Notes under the pieces: model-generated
The model's database searches: none
What the model saw: only the letters and a program-made list of their open reading frames with translations
What the model was told of the DNA's origin: nothing
In this document: positions 9,340 to 15,201 of the stretch, piece after piece
Layout of the letters: each line of letters opens with the position of its first letter
Position numbering within the stretch: position 1 is the first letter of the stretch
Position numbers and translations under genes: made by a program
Origin: Aquabacter cavernae
Lineage (GTDB): Bacteria; Pseudomonadota; Alphaproteobacteria; Rhizobiales; Xanthobacteraceae
Direction: 5' to 3'
Length of the DNA: 64,000 nt
Assembly (NCBI RefSeq): GCF_003993795.1
Contig: NZ_RWKV01000017.1
Location: 124,001 to 188,000 of the forward strand

Positions 9340-9591
9340 CTATATTTCAGAGGCTGGTTTGCGAGCGCGCCGAGGTTTTGATGGTTCGGGAACGTCCGAG
9401 GGCGGGGGAAGGGCTGGCGGGATTGGGGGCTCGGCAGCTTCAGCCGCCCTCAGTCCCAACTCTACTAGCCTGCGGATGGCTTCTGCATCGCGCTTTATAC
9501 GGGCTCGAAACTGATAGTCCTCGATCCGCTGCCAAAGGCTGGTCGGAAGCGAAACGGTCTTTCGGATTGGGGGATCAAACTTGTCGCTCAT
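9340..9591 (-). CDS. ribbon-helix-helix DNA-binding protein
   Basis: An 83-residue protein with an N-terminal ribbon-helix-helix pattern: strand RKTVSLPTSLW (about 10-20), helix A WQRIEDYQFRARI, helix B DAEAIRRLVELGLRAAEA. A Pro/Ala-rich tail follows. Such proteins bind short palindromes as dimers and commonly autoregulate. It diverges from the gene at 9745 across a gap packed with GGTGCA/TGCACC motifs (9611-9694), the most likely operator. A role as switch between the two transcription directions of the element is an inference. Confidence 0.7.
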   Translation of the reverse strand: MSDKFDPPIRKTVSLPTSLWQRIEDYQFRARIKRDAEAIRRLVELGLRAAEAAEPPIPPALPPPSDVPEPSKPRRARKPASEI

Positions 9592-9594
9592 AAA

Positions 9595-9744
9595 CGGAAG
9601 TTAACTGATATGCACCACTGCTGCAATGGTGCGAATGGTGCTTGCCTAGGGCGCTTTGTGGTGCAATGGTGTTTTGGTGCAAATGCACCATTGCGACCGA
9701 ATGCGGCGTTGAGACCGCCGCATTCGGTCTGACCTCAAGCGCGG
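9595..9744. promoter_or_regulatory. divergent control region with repeated GGTGCA operators and two palindromes
   Basis: Between the divergent RHH gene (9591, minus) and the plus-strand gene at 9745. TGCACCA occurs at 9611-9617 and 9684-9690; TGGTGC on the plus strand at 9627, 9636, 9659 and 9675, with a near copy TGGTGT at 9667. TGGTGCA-AA-TGCACCA (9675-9690) is a perfect palindrome, nested in GCAATGGTG...CACCATTGC (9663-9694). Immediately after lies a separate perfect 13-bp inverted repeat, GACCGAATGCGGC at 9695-9707 and its complement at 9717-9729 (9-nt loop). The first set looks like RHH operators; the second could be an attenuator-type hairpin in the rightward transcript. Confidence 0.6.
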
Positions 9745-9954
9745 ATGAGACCCATGCAAAAGGCTATTTTCATCAGTATCAGAAGGCCGGTGCCCACAGA
9801 AGGCGGGCGCCGCGCCACCATTCAGGCCTTCGCCCTACACACACCGGTGGGACGCCCTTCCGTTCTCACGGTCGCGGCACCGCGCCCTGTGCTCACGCCT
9901 CAGCCCTTCACCGACGCTTTCCAGGCCGTCGACCTCGCGCGGGAGGGCAAGTGA
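9745..9954 (+). CDS. small uncharacterised protein, first gene of rightward block
   Basis: A 69-residue basic protein (MRPMQKAIFISIRR..., ending FQAVDLAREGK). The second ATG, at 9754, could be the true start. Its stop is one base before the next gene's ATG (9956), so the two are in one operon. No domain is recognised. Confidence 0.45.
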   Translation: MRPMQKAIFISIRRPVPTEGGRRATIQAFALHTPVGRPSVLTVAAPRPVLTPQPFTDAFQAVDLAREGK

Positions 9955-9955
9955 C

Positions 9956-10267
9956 ATGGCCGCCTCTGTAACCGTCGCAGCACAAGTGCCTCCAACAATG
10001 GTAGAGGAAATCCATGCTTGGATGGAGAAGGAGTTCGGCCCGGTCGGCCCCAGCCGATCCGAAGCAATTAGGCGGCTACTGAGGCAGGGATTGGATGCCT
10101 GCCAGTGGGCGTCAACAAGGCAGGAGCCACTGCTTCTCCCTCCGCCGTTTCCCTCCGAAGATTCGGCCGCACTCACGCTGACCGAAGTCGCCACGCTGAT
10201 CCGCAAGGCGGCAGAAACCAATCCCTTCGTACGCCCGCTCGCGGACTATCTGGAAGGGAGGGTCTGA
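9956..10267 (+). CDS. ribbon-helix-helix-like DNA-binding protein
   Basis: A 103-residue protein with an RHH-type N-terminus: strand SVTVAAQVPPTMVEE, helix EIHAWMEKEFG, then PSRSEAIRRLLRQGLDAC as the second helix. The C-terminal half (ALTLTEVATLIRKAAETNP) is helical and of unknown role. It lies in the rightward operon, one base after the preceding stop and two bases before the next gene. Together with the minus-strand RHH protein it makes a second likely regulator acting on the element. Confidence 0.6.
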   Translation: MAASVTVAAQVPPTMVEEIHAWMEKEFGPVGPSRSEAIRRLLRQGLDACQWASTRQEPLLLPPPFPSEDSAALTLTEVATLIRKAAETNPFVRPLADYLEGRV

Positions 10268-10269
10268 CC

Positions 10270-10668
10270 ATGGCCGATCTCATCCCGAAATACCGCGACA
10301 CGCCCTTGGACAGCCTGAACGTCCTGATCGAGGTCGCGCATGCGCTCACTGCGGTTTTCCAGTGCAACGATGACGACCTTCTGGAGAGCGAGAACGTGCG
10401 CAGCGGCTTCGGCCGCATGGCGTCCGCGCTCGCTGAAAGCCTTGAGGAATTCCAGGGCAGGATGGGGGATCACCTTCGCTCCACCACGTTCCTGATAGCC
10501 GAGCGCGACCGCGCCCGGCAGGAGGCGGACGCCCTTGCCCTCAAGCTGCGGCGGCTGGAGGCAGAGCGCACCCCTCTGGAGGGTCAGCGAGCCCACCCCG
10601 CGCCCGATCTCTCGGAACCTGCTGCGTCCGACGCGGCGGGCGCGCTGCGGGGAGGGCTGGCGTCATGA
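10270..10668 (+). CDS. uncharacterised phage-type protein, paralogue of the next gene
   Basis: A 132-residue helical protein. The ATG at 10270 follows the upstream stop by two bases and is preferred over the longer frame from 10105, which overlaps the RHH gene. It shares layout and motifs with the next protein: LDSLNVLIEVAHALTAVF versus LDSAVETIEILRDFADTF, LLESENVRSGFGRMASAL versus LLSHEGTRSGFMYIAMGM, then a coiled coil and a C-terminal APDLSEPA versus DAPDLSEPA. The pair is therefore a tandem duplication that has diverged. The function is unknown. Confidence 0.65.
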   Translation: MADLIPKYRDTPLDSLNVLIEVAHALTAVFQCNDDDLLESENVRSGFGRMASALAESLEEFQGRMGDHLRSTTFLIAERDRARQEADALALKLRRLEAERTPLEGQRAHPAPDLSEPAASDAAGALRGGLAS

Positions 10669-11018
10669 TCAAGCTCACTCCGTCGCTCGACAGCGCGGTC
10701 GAGACCATCGAAATCCTGCGTGACTTCGCGGACACCTTCGCCTCTGTCCTCGGCAGCCCCGACCGCGAGCTTCTGAGTCATGAAGGTACCCGCAGCGGCT
10801 TTATGTACATCGCTATGGGCATGAGTCGGTCCCTCACCGAGCTTGAACGGCTGGTTGAACGCGAGATGACCGCCGCCCGCGCCACGGAGCGCGAGCGGGA
10901 CGCGCTCGTGGAGGAACTACACCGGCTCCGGCGGCACGAGGCAGGGCGTGACGCACCGGACCTGTCGGAACCCGCCCCGCCCGAGCGAGGGCGCGGCACC
11001 GCAGCCGCTGCGGGCTGA
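10665..11018 (+). CDS. uncharacterised phage-type protein, diverged duplicate of the previous gene
   Basis: A 117-residue protein whose ATG overlaps the previous stop by 4 bp. An N-terminal helical region and the shared RSGF motif are followed by a coiled coil (LTELERLVEREMTAARATERERD, about 58-85) and a DLSEPA tail. It looks like the second product of a duplication; both copies are intact, which suggests they form a pair or act on different partners. No family is recognised. Confidence 0.65.
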   Translation: MIKLTPSLDSAVETIEILRDFADTFASVLGSPDRELLSHEGTRSGFMYIAMGMSRSLTELERLVEREMTAARATERERDALVEELHRLRRHEAGRDAPDLSEPAPPERGRGTAAAAG

Positions 11019-11089
11019 GGCCCGGTGATGCCGCAGGTGGGGCGAAAGCCCCACCTTTTTCTTGTCCTCTCCCATCCGGCGAGGGTGTC

Positions 11090-11668
11090 ATGGATGATGA
11101 CGTATTGCCTCTTGAGGTGACAGTCGCGGCGGAAGAATGGTCCCGACTGAACATGCGCGTGCGCTATCTGGAAGCCGCCTTGGTGCAGGCGTATCGCGGC
11201 CAGCGACAATTGAGAGAGTGGTTTTCCGCGAGCGACCTTCTGGCGCTTCAACTACCCACCGTTCCAACCTCCCGGCGCGGGCTCCTGCGGCGTGCTCACA
11301 TGGAACACTGGGAGACCCGAACGGCGGAGGGACGCGGCGGCGAACGGTTCGAGTTCCACTTTTCGAGCCTGCCCCGCCACGCCTTCGCGGAACTGATCCG
11401 GCGCATCGTCGCGCCTTCCGAGCACCAGGCGCAGGAAAGGCGGGAACCGGGACCGGGAGTAGCCCGCCAGTCAGCGGCCGTGCAGCCGCCCCGCGTGCTT
11501 CCGGAGAACGCGGAGCCGCCTTGGCTATTGCCGCTCATGCGGCTGCTGCGGAGCGACGCGCATCTGTCGCCGGAGGAAGCGTGCCGCCGCCTCTCGGTGT
11601 CTCTGCCACCCTCCGTTCCGCTACCGACGCCGGAGGAAGTTCTCACTGCGTTCAACCGGCTACGCTGA
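11090..11668 (+). CDS. MuN-type winged-helix DNA-binding protein
   Basis: A 192-residue protein. Residues about 52-105 match the HTH_Tnp_Mu pattern found at the N-terminus of MuA transposase and in the Mu repressor: LPTVPTSRRGLLRRAHMEHW, then TAEGRGGERFEFHFSSLPRHA. In Mu this domain binds the operator/enhancer, not the phage ends. The rest has no DDE catalytic core. The C-terminal ~50 residues (LPLMRLLRSDAHLSPEEACR...) are helical. It could be a repressor or a remnant of a transposase N-terminus. It is the last gene of the rightward block and is followed by a strong terminator (11728-11762). Confidence 0.7.
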   Translation: MDDDVLPLEVTVAAEEWSRLNMRVRYLEAALVQAYRGQRQLREWFSASDLLALQLPTVPTSRRGLLRRAHMEHWETRTAEGRGGERFEFHFSSLPRHAFAELIRRIVAPSEHQAQERREPGPGVARQSAAVQPPRVLPENAEPPWLLPLMRLLRSDAHLSPEEACRRLSVSLPPSVPLPTPEEVLTAFNRLR

Positions 11669-11727
11669 CGGCCCGGAAAGGCACGCAACCCGACCCGGAT
11701 CCGCGTGAAAGGTAAGAAAGACCTTGG

Positions 11728-11762
11728 AAGCCAGTCGCTCCAATCGGAGCGGCTGGCTTTTC
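11728..11762 (+). terminator. intrinsic terminator of the rightward block
   Basis: A 12-bp stem GCCAGTCGCTCC (11730-11741) with GGAGCGGCTGGC (11746-11757) and loop AATC. There is a single G-T wobble, the stem extends by two A-T pairs, and a TTTT run follows. It lies 60 bp after the MuN-type gene. Confidence 0.85.
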
Positions 11763-12708
11763 CATGTGCGATACGCAACCTTGGGTGATGAACGGCCCCA
11801 CTCGCCGATTTCGGAGTTCCCCACCGGAGACTAGGACGATTGAGCGGCTAAGCCATTGTTTCTTAGGTGATATCGCAACTCCGAAAAAGCGCCTTGATTG
11901 TTGCCCGTCGTTTCGGCGTTCCAACCGCGAAGTCCTAAATCATAACCACCCTCGCCGGACCAGACCGGGAGGCGAATCACCAGGATGTCAGGGCCAAGCT
12001 CACGTGGGCATCACAACCAATGGGTGGTGCGCGTCGCTAACCGTGAGTTTCTACCTGATCGGCCCGAAATGGATGCAGAAATCTATATAAACAATTGATT
12101 TACAATTACTTTCGTAGGTCGAAACCAGTTCCTACCTGCGCCGTAATAGTTCCTACGGATCGACAGCAGCCCGGAACTGCCTCTTTCAGTGACCGATCCA
12201 GGGCCGCGCCGTCAGAATGGCGCAGATTAACGATTTTGGGCCGCTGAAAGTGCTTTCAACCGAGGATACGTCCGTTTCAGCGGCGTGACGTGCCGGTGAA
12301 AAGGACCATGCACCCCACCAAGGCGCAGCAAGTGCCAATGCTGCACGAAGTGCCCACCGGATCAACCATCTGAAATATCGGGATAATGTAGGTTTGGCAT
12401 CTGCCAACCCTACCTGCGGATTTGCCAACCCTATGTGTGGAAGGGTTGGCACGAATGGCAGTGTCCGAGCGCAAATGGCCGACTGGCGCTTCCCGTCTTG
12501 GTTGCGGCTGATGGCGGCGGGCAATGTAACACCTGTGCCAGTGAAAAGCGCCGCAAGGATCGACCTAAGCCACTGATTTTATAGACACTTACGAGCCGTT
12601 GCGCATGTAACGGCTCGGCGGGCTGTGCGTAACACCTGTTGTTGGGCAACGTCGCGGGCGCCCCTCATCGGAACGCTGGTGGCTCAACGGCTTTAGCCGA
12701 TCTCCGGC
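11763..12708. other. 946-bp non-coding right arm of the element, with a palindrome array
   Basis: No open frame here has plausible start, composition or family resemblance. Two structures stand out at 12390-12451. GTAGGTTTGGCA-TC-TGCCAACCCTAC is a near-perfect 12-bp inverted repeat. About 20 bp on, TGCCAACCCT (12423-12432) pairs perfectly with AGGGTTGGCA (12442-12451). The unit TGCCAACCCT thus occurs three times, with a fourth near copy. AGTTCCTAC is directly repeated near 12129 and 12147. In the location where a Mu-type repressor/enhancer site could sit, these may bind the MuN-type protein; that is inference. Confidence 0.45.
12390..12451. promoter_or_regulatory. array of TGCCAACCCT inverted repeats, candidate operator
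   Basis: Three exact copies of TGCCAACCCT in alternating orientation plus one near copy, forming two adjacent hairpins. It sits about 260 bp inside the innermost right-end site and about 720 bp after the MuN-type gene. No gene starts nearby, so an operator, enhancer or structural role is possible. Confidence 0.35.
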
Positions 12709-12899
12709 GGTGACATATGATCCTGCGCGCGGCCCCTTCGACGCAAAGGGGTGACATTTGATCTTGCGCGCCTCGCGTAGATGGAGCGGCACCGCGACCA
12801 TCCCGCAAACCCTTACAATCATTGTCGCTATCCGGATATTCCCGGCTTAATCCGGCGAGGTCCGGAATTGGGTCAGAGATGACACCTGATCCTGCGCGT
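12709..12899 (-). repeat. right-end transposase-type sites R3, R2 and R1
   Basis: Three 22-bp sites inverted relative to the left end: R3 12709-12730, R2 12750-12771 and R1 12878-12899. Each reads GRTGACA....GATCYTGCGCG on the plus strand. R3 is the exact complement of L2. R1 ends 4 bp from the right terminus, mirroring L1. The uneven spacing (41 then 128 bp) differs from the abutting left pair, as expected for ends that must be told apart. Confidence 0.8.
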
Positions 12900-12903
12900 T
12901 ACA

Positions 12904-12908
12904 CGACG
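12904..12908. repeat. target-site duplication, right copy (CGACG)
   Basis: Matches the CGACG at 3445-3449 exactly and directly abuts the element's terminal TTACA. Confidence 0.85.
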
Positions 12909-12924
12909 GGGCTACGGCCAGCGA

Positions 12925-13311
12925 TTAGACGCCGATCTCGAACCCCGCGTCGCGGAGCGTGGCCAGTTCGTCAATCAGCAAACGCCCGACGACGAATCCC
13001 AAGCAAATGCCCCGAAAATAGTCCCGGGGCACGACCTGCATTCTGGCGCCCGGCGTGGCGCCATAGGCGGGATTGTCGGAGATCAGGCCGACTTCACCTT
13101 TGCCCCATAGCTGCACCCGCCTGACAGCCGCGCCACGCCCATCCATGTCGAGGACATAGAGGCCCTCGTGTTGGAGATCGTCGCAGGGCAGCATCACCAC
13201 CCAGTCACGCTCGCGTCGAAGTCCCGGTTCCATATTGTCGCCGCGGACCTGGACCATGCGCACGCCACTGCTGAAAGCTGGCGTTGGGAGATGGAGAGGA
13301 ACGAGGGTCAT
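12925..13311 (-). CDS. S24/LexA-like peptidase-fold protein lacking catalytic residues
   Basis: A 128-residue stand-alone S24-type domain, the fold of the C-terminal half of phage repressors and LexA. The nucleophile motif, normally GDSMEP, reads GDNMEP (VQVRGDNMEPGL), so the serine is asparagine. The strand that normally carries the catalytic lysine reads AAVRRVQL, with arginine. Self-cleavage is therefore not expected. No helix-turn-helix domain is attached. Its ATG overlaps the stop of the remnant upstream frame (13308-13311), and its own terminator was split by the mobile element. It is likely a remnant of an older prophage next to tRNA-Arg. Confidence 0.65.
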   Translation of the reverse strand: MTLVPLHLPTPAFSSGVRMVQVRGDNMEPGLRRERDWVVMLPCDDLQHEGLYVLDMDGRGAAVRRVQLWGKGEVGLISDNPAYGATPGARMQVVPRDYFRGICLGFVVGRLLIDELATLRDAGFEIGV

Positions 13312-13580
13312 TCCGCCGCCTCCAGGCTCGCAGTGGCAGGCAGGCTGGTGGCGCCAGTGACAGCGCAGAAGTCCGCCTCCAGAAGCGCCCAGATCTCGGG
13401 TTGCGCATCCAAGATGCAGGCGTAGTCATCGATGACGCTGCGCCACACCCTGAGCTTCGCAGAGAGGTCAGCCGCGCTGGCAGCCGGAAGGCTGAGAATG
13501 CGGTCCCGAATGAACTGTAGCCGAGCGCGAAGTTGCCGAACGCGATAGGCGTGGACCCAGCGGCCACGTCGGGCATGCCT
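13308..13580 (-). pseudogene. 5'-truncated hypothetical gene
   Basis: A 90-codon open frame without an ATG or GTG at its upstream end; a TGA lies directly before it (13581-13583). Its product is protein-like (RQLRARLQFIRDRILSLP, then SAKLRVWRSVIDDYACILDA) and its stop overlaps the ATG of the S24-like gene, as in an operon. I read it as the 3' part of a real gene whose 5' part was lost or frameshifted. It overlaps the start of the opposite-strand gene at 13533. Confidence 0.4.
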
Positions 13581-13844
13581 TCATCGATCTCCACCGGATA
13601 CACCGCCACTAGGAACGCGGAGGCAGCTGCATCCGTCGATGAAGACCGACTGATCGCGACGCTCTTTGCAACGGATGCCACCTCTCTGTGCGGCCTTTCG
13701 GCGAAACTCGACGCTTTGATCGCCGTCGGGGCTGAGGGCGCGGAGGGGCGGCAATTCCCGTGGCCGGAGCTGCGGCGCATTCGTAGAGACGTTGCGCGCA
13801 TAGTGCAGTTACCGCGTTATGATACCGCCGACTTCACTGCTTGA
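13533..13844 (+). CDS. hypothetical protein, possibly a chimeric remnant
   Basis: A 103-residue frame. The second half is convincing (VDEDRLIATLFATDATSLCG, then SAKLDALIAVGAEGAEGRQF and PWPELRRIRRDVARI), typical of small proteins in alphaproteobacterial prophages. The first ~35 residues overlap the antisense remnant and are Ala/Ser-rich, so the true start may be internal or the 5' end may be a recombination scar. Its function is unknown. Confidence 0.4.
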   Translation: MPNAIGVDPAATSGMPSSISTGYTATRNAEAAASVDEDRLIATLFATDATSLCGLSAKLDALIAVGAEGAEGRQFPWPELRRIRRDVARIVQLPRYDTADFTA

Positions 13845-14065
13845 AGCCGTCCTCACGATGCTAAAGCAGGGATTGGAGACACGGGGCTTCTAGGCCCAGT
13901 ACGGGGCAGTGCAGCGTCCGGTCCGGTTGATGAAGGCGCGCATGCTATCGGTATAGGTTCACACTTAGAAATCATCATGTCGCGATCATCGGATGGACTG
14001 ATCAGATCAAGATCAGTCATTCCAATGAAAAACTAAAAAATTACATGATAAATAATACGCCTGGT

Positions 14066-14764
14066 CTACTTTCCATCAAGACCCAATATAGCCTTCTTGT
14101 CGCCGTGCAGACCTTTCAAAAGATGCGTTTTTGCATCAGGGGCGAAGCCCTGCCAAAGTTCAAAACCGGCGGTACATAACAATAAGTGGTGCATTAACTC
14201 CTCGCCTTGTATAAAGGTCGAAAGAGCAAGATCGTGAGCTGATTTATAAAAGCTAATATTGTCAAGTGAAGAGTGCGCATTCCAGGCACCAGGGACCTGG
14301 CCGTGCACCACTGCCGACACTTGCGAATACCATTTCTCGATCTTTCCTATAAGGTCAAATGCCTCTTGACGTTTTGTAAAATTTGGCGTGTGGAGCTTAT
14401 GATATTCTATAAGCTCGCTCTTGTTAACATAGTACTTATCTACTCGCACCAATGTAGCCAGTTCGCTTGGGTGGGTACGAAAATAAGTGTAATATAGGCA
14501 CGTCTCGAAAAGAGCTCGGGAAGAGGCTGCTGATGCCTTATATATGCAGAGGCTTAGTATCGCAGCAGCCTGCTGTGCTGCTATCTGCGCCTCTCTTATA
14601 AAACATAGGGCCGGGTTTTCCTTGTCGCAGATCTCCAGTTGCTTCGACCAAACTGCAATCCGCATTAGAGCCGATTCGATGCGAGCTAAGTCGTCCGCGT
14701 TGACGAGCGCGGCATCGATGTTTTTGTGCCAGTCGACGCTTTTCAAAACGGACAAGAGAGACAT
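14066..14764 (-). CDS. HEPN/DUF5677-like protein, third gene of the ParA cassette
   Basis: A 232-residue helical protein. The segments SSRALFETCLYYTYFRTH (about 81-98) and KWYSQVSAVVHGQVPG (about 143-158) recall DUF5677/HEPN-fold proteins, where RxLFE and the VHG helix are typical. The canonical HEPN RNase motif (R, 4-6 residues, H) is not visible, so nuclease activity is uncertain. It starts 2 bp after the stop of the 144-residue gene, with GGAGAG upstream. Base composition is clearly more AT-rich than the neighbouring chromosome, which suggests transfer. In context it may be the effector of a three-gene accessory or defence operon. Confidence 0.55.
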   Translation of the reverse strand: MSLLSVLKSVDWHKNIDAALVNADDLARIESALMRIAVWSKQLEICDKENPALCFIREAQIAAQQAAAILSLCIYKASAASSRALFETCLYYTYFRTHPSELATLVRVDKYYVNKSELIEYHKLHTPNFTKRQEAFDLIGKIEKWYSQVSAVVHGQVPGAWNAHSSLDNISFYKSAHDLALSTFIQGEELMHHLLLCTAGFELWQGFAPDAKTHLLKGLHGDKKAILGLDGK

Positions 14765-14766
14765 TA

Positions 14767-15201
14767 TTACTTGTCTCTCTCCGAGATTCCCTTTAGATAT
14801 GGATCAGTGTTCCCGGAGGAAGTGATAATATCTTTAAACTTCTCCAACTGTCGCGGAGAGGAGGATAGTAAAAATTCCTGAAGGATTTGGCGCATTGTGG
14901 CTGCTTCTTGTGCGGTCGACCTCGCGTCTATGCTGGTAATAATGTTTTGAATTGCCGCCTTCGTAAGTCTTTTATCTTTTACAAGGCGCTCCAACGCACG
15001 CAAATCTGAGCTGGTTTCTCTAATCGGGTCCTGGAAATGGGATGCGGCCTCCTCGACCATATAGGCGAGTTCATCGCCCAAGCGCCCCCTCCTCAGCTCC
15101 TCTGCCAGCAAGCGCAGGTCAGAAGCGCTCAGCTCGGACTGCATCACGCTCGCAAAGAGTGATCTCAGCAGGGCTTTGTATCGGGTGCTTTGCATCATCA
15201 T
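14767..15201 (-). CDS. uncharacterised helical protein, second gene of the ParA cassette
   Basis: A 144-residue protein without a recognisable domain: helical, charged, with repeated Leu-rich segments (LRLLAEELRRGRLGDELAYM; LRALERLVKDKRLTKAAIQN). Its ATG overlaps the ParA stop by 4 bp (15198-15201), showing translational coupling. It could be an adaptor between the ATPase and the downstream HEPN-like protein, as the small middle gene of many ATPase-effector operons is. AT-rich like its partners. Confidence 0.6.
   Translation of the reverse strand: MMMQSTRYKALLRSLFASVMQSELSASDLRLLAEELRRGRLGDELAYMVEEAASHFQDPIRETSSDLRALERLVKDKRLTKAAIQNIITSIDARSTAQEAATMRQILQEFLLSSSPRQLEKFKDIITSSGNTDPYLKGISERDK

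Larger units (their letters stand above)
3450..12903. mobile_element. 9.45-kb transposable element with phage cargo, Mu-like, no transposase seen
   Basis: The boundaries are read directly. Termini are 5'-TGTAG...TTACA-3', flanked by CGACG on both sides. Inside each end lie 22-bp sites of one family: two adjacent at the left (3454-3475, 3476-3497) and three inverted at the right (12709-12730, 12750-12771, 12878-12899). The inner left and innermost right sites are identical. Multiple 22-bp sites at TG/CA ends with a 5-bp duplication is the architecture bound by MuA-family and IstA-type transposases. Cargo is a minus-strand late block (3649-8809) and a plus-strand block (9745-11668) ending in a MuN-type protein. 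Genes for MuA, MuB, terminase, portal, lysis and most tail parts are absent, so it is either an internally deleted Mu-like prophage or a passenger element moved in trans. An IS21-family origin of the ends is the main alternative. Confidence 0.8.

Noticed and set aside
8749-9381. 210-codon plus-strand frame crossing the gap and the small minus-strand genes
   Set aside because: Composition is not protein-like and it overlaps better-supported genes on the minus strand.
12186-12822. Several 60-110-codon open frames in the right arm of the element
   Set aside because: They overlap each other on both strands, cover the palindromes and end sites, and lack starts with ribosome-binding sites.
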